64,000 nt of DNA from Paratinospora sagittata (taxonomy: Eukaryota > Streptophyta > Magnoliopsida > Ranunculales > Menispermaceae), in contig CM069608.1 in assembly GCA_035771175.1 (NCBI GenBank), forward strand, positions 11,442,019 to 11,506,018, in the 5' to 3' direction. Numbering within the stretch: the stretch's first letter is position 1; the number at the start of each line of letters is the position of its first letter. Positions 25,246 through 35,215 of this stretch are shown piece after piece. A program made the position numbers and the translations under genes. The notes beneath the pieces are model-generated. The model did not search any database. It was not told the origin of the DNA and saw only the letters and a list, made by a program, of their open reading frames with translations.

Positions 25246-26160
25246 CCCCAATGAATGAAAATTGTACTCTTTAGTCTATCCCCCACATAAATGAATTTTT
25301 AATGTAAACACTTGAGAGAGTATCGGTGAAATGAAATTGCATCAGGATAGGCAGTTTGTGGCTTTGAACCTTCCCTAGTGAGATATTATCGGATTTACCA
25401 GCTAATCAGTGAACGCGATGTCTTGAACTATTTAGCCGTTGATGTAAACCAAGACAATAATATTCACACAATTCCTTTCCAAACATTATTGGTTCTCACA
25501 ATTGTGTTCATCTTGGCCCTGAACAACTCCCAAATTGATGAGTGCTTTTAGAGAATTCAAGCCTTAAAATCGTTATAGAATTGACCCAGTTCACACTCAC
25601 ATAAGTGATTTCCTATTAAAAATATCTTGTTATACCTCACATGATTGCAATGTCATAGGAATCATTAAAAGCATTCCTTATCCTTACTCATATTGCAGGC
25701 AACAATATTATACCATAGGAATGGGTAGAAATTTAGTTTACTTAGTGCTACACCATATTTCATAATTTAGTTGTTGTCCTTTCTTAACTTAGTTATTGGG
25801 ATCTCGTCATCTAAGTTGAGTTTCTACTAAGAAATATATTTTTAGATAGACTTTGACCTCATCTCCTTCGATGAACAGTTTACTTAATCTCTTGACAAGC
25901 CTTTAGTTAGTGGATCTGCAAGGTTATCCTTTGATTTAAAATATTCTATGAAAATTATTCCATTTTTAAGTAATTGTTTAATGGTATTATTGTCTTCGAT
26001 GTATATGTCTAGACTTACCATTATATATTTTAGTTTGTACTCTAGCTATAGTTGACTACAAATCACAATGGAAATCCTCAGACAAATTTTGACCAACATG
26101 GAAATCCTCTAAATTATGAAGCCATTTTTCCTTCTTCACTTGCTTTATCTAAAGTTATAA
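25246..26160 (-). pseudogene. Ty1/copia pol 3' end (RNase H C-terminus) and 3' untranslated region
   Basis: Minus-strand translation near 26030-25860 gives YNGKSRHIHRRHN, a short gap, then GIIFIEYFKSKDNLADPLTK and GLSRD, the conserved end of plant copia RNase H. An A-to-G step away are the usual residues of the Tork-type lineage, but lineage is not certain. The frame has stops and shifts upstream. From about 25850 to 25255 is untranslated sequence leading to the polypurine tract ATTGGGGGAT beside the LTR start at 25245. The rest of pol was not recognised. Confidence 0.75.
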
Positions 26161-27125
26161 GGTCATATTCTATTATGGATCTAGCTATACAGGTTTAGTT
26201 TAAGGATTTCCAATATGCTGTACCTCCTCCTCCTCCAACTGTGAGCACATATTCACTTGTGGATTTAGTGTCATTTGCATTACCATATCTTACAAGTACT
26301 ATTGGATATCTTGTATAACGTTATCCAAAAACTTTGGATATACTTTAGATATCAAAGTACCCTAATTAATGCTTTCTATTAATTTTTTCCATATTCGATC
26401 AATAGATCCATGAGCCTTTAATTTTTCTTTAAAAATCTATTTACACTTCGTAGAAAAAAGTAAATGGTTTTAGGCCCACTTTCACCAGATATTGCTACCC
26501 GAATTTGCTATACCCCCGCATTTTCAAATCTTTATAGCAAGGTTTCTTAATTATCTGTCTATAATTCATAAGGAATAATATCCTTTTTTTCAAAGGGGTC
26601 TTAATTTATAGAACTCAAAAAAAAAAAAAACAATTGGCTTGATTATAAAGCATCACACATAATAATAATAAAGGTCACATAAATAAATAATTTAATTGAC
26701 AGGACAATCAATTAAATGTTCTAGAAGGCCTAAAAAAAATTAATGTATGCTATAACTAATGAAATCATAGTTCACCAATTGAGACCAATTAAATGAGGTT
26801 ATGGACTATGGTGATTCAATTTCTCCACATGAATCATAAACATGTAAACATATCATCTATCAATAATCATTATTAAGATTATATTATATGAGGCACTAAC
26901 AAATAAGCATCAACACATTAATAAATATAAACAATTAATAATCATATGAATCATTTTATCCAAGATTTCCTAATTTTGAATCACACGGTCAAAATGAAGA
27001 GTTGTTCACTAAAAGAGGGCACTGTCACATGTTTATTATTCAATATTGCAAACTGCTCCTTCCTTCTTAGTTATTAACCCATAAATATCATGACAAACCG
27101 CCCTCTTTAATCTTAACGAAAGAAG
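26161..27125. other. AT-rich, no gene recognised
   Basis: Probably decayed copia interior at its left end, but no domain can be read on either strand. The last 100 bases before 27126 contain a run of ordinary promoter-like sequence only. Confidence 0.35.
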
Positions 27126-27509
27126 ATGATGTTCATTGCATCCGAACCAGCATCTTCTTCCTCTTCATCTTTAATCACTTCTTTCCTGGACTCTCGGAGA
27201 AGCCACCGACTCCAACATCATCACCGACTCTCTCCGTCTCACCGGCGCAAGAATCCGTGGTGTCTGGCAAGATTCGATGTCGGTCGACACCTAACCGCCA
27301 CCTTCTACGATTTGCGCAGACCTCGCCAACAGGTGTTTTCGACCGACTTTGTTGAACATGTTCCATGTAATCACTGCACTTCCAAAAAGTGCTTATGCCA
27401 TCGGCACCTCATCGGCGTCATTCGCCAGAAATTGACATTTAAACATGGTCAAGCAAGTATGGCTGCTATTGTACGTGAAAACAACACCCATTACGTTTAT
27501 GAGTTTTAG
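27126..27509 (+). CDS. Unidentified 127-codon frame, GC-richer than its surroundings
   Basis: It opens MMFIASEPASSSSSSL and continues with a basic, Ser- and His-rich middle. A Cys cluster (VPCNHCTSKKCLCHRH) lies at about residues 79-94. Base composition and CpG content stand out from the AT-rich flanks, which suggests former coding sequence. The overlapping +1 frame is also open for ~30 codons, so the true frame may be another one or the copy may be frameshifted. I recognise no family. It could be a captured or retroposed host gene fragment. Confidence 0.3.
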   Translation: MMFIASEPASSSSSSLITSFLDSRRSHRLQHHHRLSPSHRRKNPWCLARFDVGRHLTATFYDLRRPRQQVFSTDFVEHVPCNHCTSKKCLCHRHLIGVIRQKLTFKHGQASMAAIVRENNTHYVYEF

Positions 27510-27891
27510 AGACCTTATAATCAGGTCCTTTACAGAAAGCTTACAAAAGTTAACTCTTTTGAATTTTTTAAGTCAATGATCTAGCACGTGCCAAAACAGA
27601 GGGCAAAAGTTTGGCATGCACGACGGGGCGTCGTGTACTTCGTTCATTATCCGTCCCATAGAGAGAATACCGATCGACACATAATCTAATTGACTTGTAT
27701 ATCGAAAACCATGAACAAAGTGCTTTATTCCCACGTGCCAGTTCATGAATTATTAGAATCCGGGCAAAAAAAATGTTTGAACAGACACATCAAAATACAA
27801 ATTAAATTCTCATAACCCAGATTAACAACAATCACTAAAATTATCCAATTTTAATCCAACTATAGACACTATCCAATAATTAGCATCATAA

Positions 27892-28226
27892 GAGCATCTC
27901 ATGCTCTCCTGGATTGCAAAAAAAAAAAAGTGTCATATAAGATAAATAGACATTGGGTAAAAATAGACTTCTCTAATACAATTATTACTATTTACTGTCA
28001 AGCTTAGGTTGCAAAAAAAAAAAGTAGAAGCTGTTAGCTATTCAATTTATGCCACGTAGGAAATAAATATCTTAATATTGTGTATTTTAAAAGGAAGCAT
28101 TAGAAAATATTTTTTAACTTTATTGTTTATTAAGTAATATTTTATGCCACGTATGAAGCAAATCCCTTGATATTGATGATGTGACATTTTTTTTAAATAC
28201 AATCCATATTAGTATTGGAGATGCTC
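27892..28226. mobile_element. Tourist-like MITE (PIF/Harbinger type), 335 bp, TSD TAA
   Basis: Terminal inverted repeats GAGCATCTC (27892-27900) and GAGATGCTC (28218-28226) are flanked by TAA on both sides (27889-27891, 28227-28229). TAA/TTA target duplications are the mark of PIF/Harbinger elements. There is no ORF. A relative in inverted orientation starts at 63521. Confidence 0.85.
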
Positions 28227-28392
28227 TAAGAAATTAAAAGAATTGAACATTTATGAAATGTGCCACACATCACAATCCATAACATGCAAAGACGATCTTA
28301 CCCAATAACACCTAGGTAGAACAAAGAACAAGAAATTGTACACACAAACAGTCATCCAAATCACATGGCGATTATGGAGATTGTCTTAAGAT

Positions 28393-28827
28393 TGTACAAA
28401 AGTTCGTCACTTACAAAATAAAATATGGAGTAATTGATCGAGGCTAGAGTTTGACTCTATGTCCTTACGATAATCTCGTATTGCACTGGTGCTCACGTCT
28501 ATTGACAATTGTCTCCAAATATACAATGATCACATCTTGTAACAATAGCACTTCAAATTACAAGAACAACGAATCAGTATATGTGTAATACTCTCAAATA
28601 CACACACTATAACTAAAATGAAGAATGCATATTCTAAATTAAATGGATGAATGAATGACTCTAGTAGGGAATATTTATACTTGTTGAAAAGGTACAATAC
28701 AAAGAGACATTATTGGGAAGAGTCATTTTCCTATGGACATATTTATACATGATAATAAGCACTATTTAAAATGTCACATATCTTTAAATGAATAAGTGTT
28801 ATGTGAATTACCACATCTATTTATGTT
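28393..28827 (-). mobile_element. Second copia LTR copy, lacking the CACTA insertion
   Basis: Aligns with 17978-18164 followed directly by 24919-25175: shared blocks include GCACTGGTGCTCACG, CAATGATCACATCTTGTA and TGGATGAATGAATGACTCTA. Where the other copy has the CACTA element, this one reads AAGAACAACGAATCAGTATA. The LTR 5' end is missing beyond ~28827. Confidence 0.8.
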
Positions 28828-28894
28828 GTGAGTGCATGCCAAATTCACTTAGTTTTTGCTATTTTTGAAATATGGCCTTTGTATAGACAGCTTT

Positions 28895-29157
28895 TGACTT
28901 GATTATCTTAATTAATTAAAATTATGACACTAATATCAAAAATTTAAAAGTAACAACTCATACACTCAATTTTTAATAGTGATTTGTCCATGTGGGCCCT
29001 GATGCAAATTTTTTATTTTATTTTTTGGGACGTTGAAAGCGTCTTCTAAGAAGACACCTTCAGTTCAAATATGATTTGAACATTATTTTTAAAAGATGCC
29101 TTAAGTACATTAATTTTAAAAAAAAAGCAAGAAATTCTTATACCACAGCCAATCCAC
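28895..29157. repeat. MULE terminal repeat, left copy
   Basis: Starts TGACTTGATTATCTTAATTA and runs to CCAATCCACGAT. It is present in inverted orientation at 58378-58570, next to another MULE fragment. Long terminal inverted repeats are typical of Mutator-like elements, and this one faces the MULE coding region at 30332. Confidence 0.6.
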
Positions 29158-29158
29158 G

Positions 29159-30020
29159 ATATTTTCTCTCTGCTCGCCACTTGGACCGAGTCCCAATATC
29201 CTCCTAGGGACTTTCGAAACCGACGGAACACAAATCTCATGCCCCGGCAAATTTTTGACCTCTAACCGGAAGTTTTAGTTCAAATGAACTAAAAATACTT
29301 AGAAAACACATTTGAGTCAACTGCGACCAATCCATCGGGTTTTTTTCTCGACCAACACTTGGAGTGAGTCCCAATATCTTCCAAGGGACCCCTGGAACTG
29401 ATGGAACACAAATCCCATGCCCTGGTAAATTTTTCATCCCCCAACTGAAAATTTTAGTTAAAATGAACTAAATCGACTTAGAAAACACTTTCAAGGCAAC
29501 CGCGACCAATCCACTGGGTTTTTTTCTCGACCAACAATTGGAGCGAGTCCCACTATCCACCCAAGGACTCCCAGAACCAACAAAACCCTGCTCCCATGCC
29601 CCGATGAATTTTTCACCCACCAACCGAAAGTTTTAGTAAAAATGAACTAAATCGACTTAGAAAACACTTTCAAGGCAACCACGACCAATTCATCAGATTC
29701 TTTTTCCGACCAACACTTGGAGCGAGTCTCAATATCCTCCCAGGAACCCCCGGAACCGACGGAACACAAATTCCATGCCCCGGTAAATTTTTCATCCCCC
29801 AACCGGGAGTTTTTAGTTCAAATGAACTAAAAACACTTAGAAAAAACGTTTGAGGAAACCATGGCCATTCTATCGGGTTTTTTTCCCGACCAACACTTGG
29901 AGCGAGTCCCAAAATCCTCCTAGGAACCCCCAGAACCAGTGGAACCCCACTCCAATGCTCCGATAAATTTTTCAGCCTCAAACCAAAAGTTTTTGTTTAA
30001 ATAAACTAAAAACACTTTTG
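29159..30020. repeat. Satellite-like tandem array, ~182-bp monomer, nearly five copies
   Basis: Units begin at about 29159, 29341, 29521, 29701 and 29881. Each contains CTCGACCAACACTTGGAGCG, a GGAACCGACGGAACACAAAT block, CATGCCCCGGTAAATTTTTC and AGTTCAAATGAACTAAA. Units differ by scattered substitutions. The array lies between the MULE terminal repeat and the MULE gene. Confidence 0.88.
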
Positions 30021-30331
30021 AGGGCCCTTGCTCCATCTAAATTCAACAGATTAAATATAATGGACTAAATGAAATACCAAAAATTATGATCGTATGCATT
30101 AAGAGAAATTTTAAATTCAAACAACACAAAAAATTATATAATTAAATGCGAAATGAAATGCATTTGAAATAATATAAGATGCACATTTCCATATGCACAC
30201 ACTGTCATATAAATCAAGAAGTACATAAGTTTGATTTCAAAACAAAAGTATCAAGAAGTGTCATATTACAATAACAAATTTACATCATTATCAAAATCTA
30301 AAAAACATGAAGATTATGCCGCTAGTAAATT
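30021..30331. other. AT-rich spacer between the tandem array and the MULE stop
   Basis: No gene or repeat recognised. Probably the 3' untranslated region of the MULE gene, whose zinc-knuckle frame ends at 30332. Confidence 0.4.
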
Positions 30332-31434
30332 TTAGGTGGCCTTTCCACGGCGAGTTGGACAACGACGCTGATTGTGACCCTCAAGTCCACAATGCCCACA
30401 GCGAATCCTGGAGGATAATTCTCTTATATCCATCTCATTTGTTATGAGTGATGTTCTCGACCGATCGGATTTATGAACAAAATCAGAATTAGGGATCACT
30501 TTAAACTTAATCGTACACGGTGGCCAATATGATTCATGTGGAATTGGATGAAACTGTGGCTCATAACACTTGAGGTACCTATCGAGGCGATACCAATCTT
30601 CAATGTACGCATCACAATCGACGACACCATAACGACACACTGCCCGTACTTTGGAACATGAGATTCCATAGCATTGCCATTTTTCACAACTACAAAAATG
30701 GTCATGTAGATTGACAACCTGTTTGTTTCCTCCTTTGTTGAAACGTGCACTTTGTAACCCAGTAACATCCTCGAACTTCTCAGCCTATCGATTAATCAAT
30801 GTAACTGTGTGGCCTCCTGCCTTAGCTGTCAATTTGGTCATCTTCTCAAAAACGTAGGTGGTGTAACATTGCCCTTGACGAATTGCATCTTCTATTTTTT
30901 CCTGTCTAATAATTAGACCATATAATTGTTCTGGAGAACGTCAACTGCACTAGTGTTGTGATCGGGTACATTCGGGCCCCTTTTAAAAACCCATTAAAGC
31001 TTTCTAAAAAAAAGAAAAAAAAATAAGAAAACGCATAACAAACATAAAAGATCAACACACACACATATATATAAAATCATGCATATTGAAATAGTCATAA
31101 ACGATGAAATGAAAAAAATAAAATAAGACACACTAACCAGCTACATTGGAAGTCATCCAACCATACCGTACTCCACCATCGTATGCCATTGTCCACAACT
31201 ATTTGTTAATGACATTGAGCCACTTTGTGCAACCTTCTTGTTTATGTTCAAGTTTTTCCATTGCTGCCTCAAATTTTCGTGGTTGGTGTTTTGAACCCGC
31301 TTTCTTAGCAAAATCTCTAAACTCGTAGTTGTGGACTTTATCATTGAAATTACTGCCTACATGTCGCAAACAATATCTATGATATGCATTGGGCTCTGTC
31401 CAACCATTCTTGGGGTCTCTAACGGCTGCCAAAA
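30332..31434 (-). pseudogene. MULE (MuDR-type) transposase, C-terminal half
   Basis: Continues the transposase whose N-terminal half is at 50203-51880; an 18.8-kb insertion separates them. The half begins ILAAVRDPKNGWTEPNAYHR (31434 downward). It continues with HQPRKFEAAMEKL and, after a minus-strand GT-AG intron at 31004-31137, ESFNGFLKGA. A SWIM-type zinc finger follows (CSCEKWQCYGISCSK), whose final His is replaced by Lys, then EDWYRLDRYLKCYEPQFHPI and a zinc knuckle (CGHCGLEGHNQRRC) near the stop. Stops and frame changes lie in the region 30960-30780. MULE transposases act in the nucleus on long terminal inverted repeats. This copy cannot make a functional protein. Confidence 0.9.
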
Positions 31435-32036
31435 TGTTAACCTATGCGGTTCATCACTTAGCTCGTCCCTAAATATACTGTGATAAAATATATTTTGATG
31501 ATCACAAACAAAATACTTTTCGGTGCTAAACGTGCGTGTCTCAAGATTTTATCAAAGCACCTAAGGAAAGCAAAAAGTCAAGGAACGACTTGACCAAGGA
31601 ACTCAAAGATCACATCCAACGGTCAAGTTCGTCTTAACCAAAGAACTTCAACGAGCACATCATGATTTCAAGATCACTTCACTCGAACGATAAGATCAAG
31701 CTTCATGTCTACATCTCTCGATCAACGTTCAAGACATTCAACTCAGCAATTCTCTTATTGAAAATCTCATAATGAAGAGATGGATTTATCGGTTATGAGA
31801 ATTGAGAAATACACAAAGTATTTAAGGTATATCTTTATCTAATCGTTATTGCTCAAAATGTTTTTCAAAACCATGCATAAATCATCTACATATGTTTTTC
31901 TAATCTGCATGTTTTGCTTTCATGTTTTTACGGTATTTCAAATGATCTAATACTATATATTTAATTTGAAATCTACCGAGTTTTTATTCGCATTTATCGT
32001 ATATTTTATAGCAAGTCAAAACTATTTTTAAAGAGT

Positions 32037-32700
32037 CTTTCAGGACGCTAATGAAATAACAACGCTTTCATGAACTTGATAAGTCAAGACGCTGATAACG
32101 TTCATTAGGACGCTGATAACGTTCAAGGTTGAATAAAACTAATTTATCAAGACGCTTACTTGTATAGTAGCGACCTCCTTTATTAGTCAACCTCTGAAGT
32201 TGTCAAGAAGCTGACTCAGCATCAGCTCACTAAAAGATGTCTTAAGTTCTTCAAAGAATGTATCTTTGAGGACGCTGATAGTTATAGTTGAACAATCTAT
32301 CAGGACGCAATCTGGATAGAAGCGCCCTCACCTTTAGGAATCAACTTAATAACTTCAGAACTCTGATTGTCCTTCAGCGTGCTTGTGTCTTTATTTAAAA
32401 TATTTTTAACTGGTAGGACGCTTACGTAATGTAACTCCCTCATGTTTTGTTTTATGTCTTAAAGGCAGGATGCTTACTCGGATAGTGGCGCCCTCATGCA
32501 CTTAATTGTTCTAAAATATAGCAGGACGCTAATTGTGCATTAGCACCCTCAAGTTTAAGTTGTCTAAGTGACAAAGTAAATCAGGATGCTTACGAGTTAG
32601 TAGCGCCCTCACTTAAGTGTTCAGCAATACGCTTATACGTAATAAGCGTCCTTAAGGAACAAAACGACATTGTTAATATTATGCGTTAGGACACTGATTT
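32037..32700. repeat. Array of short imperfect hairpin units in LTR Z
   Basis: About a dozen units, each pairing AGGACGCTTA or a close variant with TAGCGCCCTCA some 10-20 bases later. The two halves are near-inverted copies of each other. Clear examples begin near 32418, 32466, 32524 and 32584. Confidence 0.75.
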
Positions 32701-33659
32701 CGGAATCAAGACGGTAATTCAACAACCGTCACTGTTCAAACAAGTACACTACGTAAGTTTACTTTTTCAGAACAGACCTTTGCACAGAGTCCTTTTCAGA
32801 CCTATCAGAGATCGTCTCTGATACATGAAATAAGTTTTTCTAAAACTTTCTTTTTTCATGAAATCTGAAAAGAACTAGAATGTTAGTGAAAATTACAGTT
32901 GCTATTTTCATATAACATTCTAGCCATTGTGTGTTAATGTTCATATTATTTGAACTTCAAATGTCTTAACGGCTATGTCCCATTAAGTCTATAAATACCA
33001 GCACTTAGGATCAAACAACTTGTCAATCACTTTGTGTTGTGCCAATGCTTTTTGAAAGTTAGTATATGTCAAAATGTTTTTCATTATCTAAACTTTCAAA
33101 ATATTTTTCACTAATACCTTTACGTCTTCAAAAGATTTTCATACTGAGCTTATTTTTATTTTATCTTTGAAAATCTATTTTATTGGTATCTACTCAAATT
33201 CTCTGCACTGATTCATATTTGATATCATTCTTGCTAAAGATAGAATTTGAGAAATAGTTTAAGATATACAATTGTACTTGATTTCATATCTTAAGTACTG
33301 TATTTAACTATATCAGTAGTTACATTAACTATTGATCACAGAACCAGAAGTTTTCATACTTATATTTTGTATTTATTTTGAAAACTATTTGTGTCTATGA
33401 TTTACACTAGTTCTTTGTTTTTCTAAATCAATGTTTATTTGGAATCATATTATTTTCGAAGAAGCACTAATTTTCATATCATATTATTCATGTTTTTCGA
33501 AACTCCACTTGAGCAATACCGAACGTTGGAAGGTAAATGACTGTAAGTGTTCTACTCTGTTAGAACCAACATTATTGTATTGTAATGTTGGTGTGTTTCT
33601 GGACTGAAACAACCAGGACAAGTGAATGAAGTTCACTTAATGATTTCAGGATTGAAATC

Positions 33660-33788
33660 ATGAAAGGTTATCTCTAAACCTGTAAAAGAGAACCGGTTCG
33701 TCCTCATCCCGCAAAAGGATAAGTATGTCATTAGCCTTAAAAATGATAGGTTATCTCTCAGCCTTTAAAAATGAACCGGTTCATCCTC
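33660..33788 (+). repeat. Tandem units in the downstream part of LTR Z
   Basis: About two ~60-base units on AGGTTATCTCT, GAACCGGTTCATCCTC and GCAAAAGGATAAGT. The array is longer in the other copy, at 57285-57530. Confidence 0.7.
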
Positions 33789-33858
33789 TGTAATACCCTA
33801 GGATTGCACAAAAAAAAAAATTTGGGTATCTGCCCGAACGTTCAGGTGCAATGCCCGA

Positions 33859-34434
33859 AATCAACCTCAAGATAGACAAAATACTCAAGCAAATCCACCA
33901 ACCTGGAACGTGCCAACTCAAGGCAACACTTCGTATCAAAGGTTTCTAACTCCTGAGGTACCGTATAGGCCAGTTCCACAAGTTGCTGTGAACTAACAAC
34001 AACAATATTGGGCGGCACCAAATTTTGGAGGGCAAAACATCCTAATGAGCCCATTGTTTCAAAACTTTTCACCTCAAACAAATCCAAATATCTAAGGGGT
34101 TCCAGTTAGGGGATCCCCGTACAATCAAAACAATTACCCTTCACCTATGAGTCACCCGTACAACCAATACTTTCCCCCAATGCCTATGGCCTACCCTCCA
34201 CCTATGGGACAATCGACCCATCAACCACCAATGGGACAATTGAGTAACCCATTTGAACGGTTAAATGAAATGACATCCAATATTGCTGAAATGAGAGAGA
34301 CTCAAAATGATATATTAACACGTATGCAAAACTTCGAAGCAGAGCGAGCAAATTCTCAACCTTTTGGTAGTAGTCGTTATGTACCTAGCAGGAGGTCTAG
34401 AAGGAGTGGTAGCATGCAGGAAAATCAAGATTGA
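33859..34434 (+). CDS. Pro/Gln/Asn-rich frame of unknown origin within Y copy 2
   Basis: A frame with two internal stops runs from NQPQDRQNTQANPPTWNV to a final open part of 95 codons (34147-34434). That part reads YNQYFPPMPMAYPPPMGQ, then a likely helical stretch (FERLNEMTSNIAEMRETQN), then a basic tail (SRRSRRSG). It replaces what should be the rest of the Y LTR and leader. It resembles the disordered C-terminal part of a transposon-encoded protein, but I cannot name the family. Confidence 0.3.
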
Positions 34435-35215
34435 TTACTAGCATTGTAAACTTTTCTTTTATATATGAGTGAGAATGTTTTGTTTAAGACTATCTTTGGT
34501 GGGCCGACTTACAACCATTCTTTCTTTTGTATCACTAACTTTGGAGTGGTATGGGACACAACAAAATTGGAAGATACTAAATAAAATGTGGAAGTAAGAA
34601 AACCCATGACCTTGTGTGAAAAGAAACATTTGGAGAAAGTTGCATTACTAACATTATCACTAAGTTTACATGGTATGGGATGAGTAAACTTGGAAGATAC
34701 TATTGGTAAACTACTATTCAACCGATGTTTTTAGAGACTGTGTTCATACAACTTAACTTGGTTAACACCCTTATTATCAAATTCATGTGGTATGGGACAC
34801 ACGAATTTGGATAATAATCGAAAAGACTAAGAGTAAGAGTTTGAATGCATAAGATTGCGATAGAACGTTAGATCAGGATATTTACCGAGACAAATCTTAG
34901 AATTCTTATGACTCGTATGGATTTTCAATGAAATATATATATGTATGTTTACAAAGACCAGAACCAAATCATTTGAAATACTTGCAAAGTTTTGTACTTA
35001 TTATATAAACATTCTAACCTTGTTTTTACACCATAGCCAAACATACGAGGCACATAAAATTCTTTGATTCCTCAACAAAAACCTTACACTATATTTAGAA
35101 AAATAAGTGATTTTAACATTGCAGTACTCTCGAAATTGTTGCTGAGCATACTATAACAATATACTTGGCTACAGTTCCTAAATCATGGTTTTATTTTCTC
35201 ATTGCCAGTGAGAAA
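34435..35215 (+). other. Non-coding stretch with three GGTATGGGA-containing repeats
   Basis: Degenerate repeats near 34545, 34672 and 34792 share GGTATGGGACACA followed by TTGGAAGATACTA-like sequence, at a spacing of about 120-125 bases. They sit between the unknown frame and the gag start and probably belong to the same foreign insert. Confidence 0.5.

Noticed and set aside
29159..30020. CRISPR-like array
   Set aside because: The whole ~182-bp unit is repeated, without unique spacers, in a plant genome.
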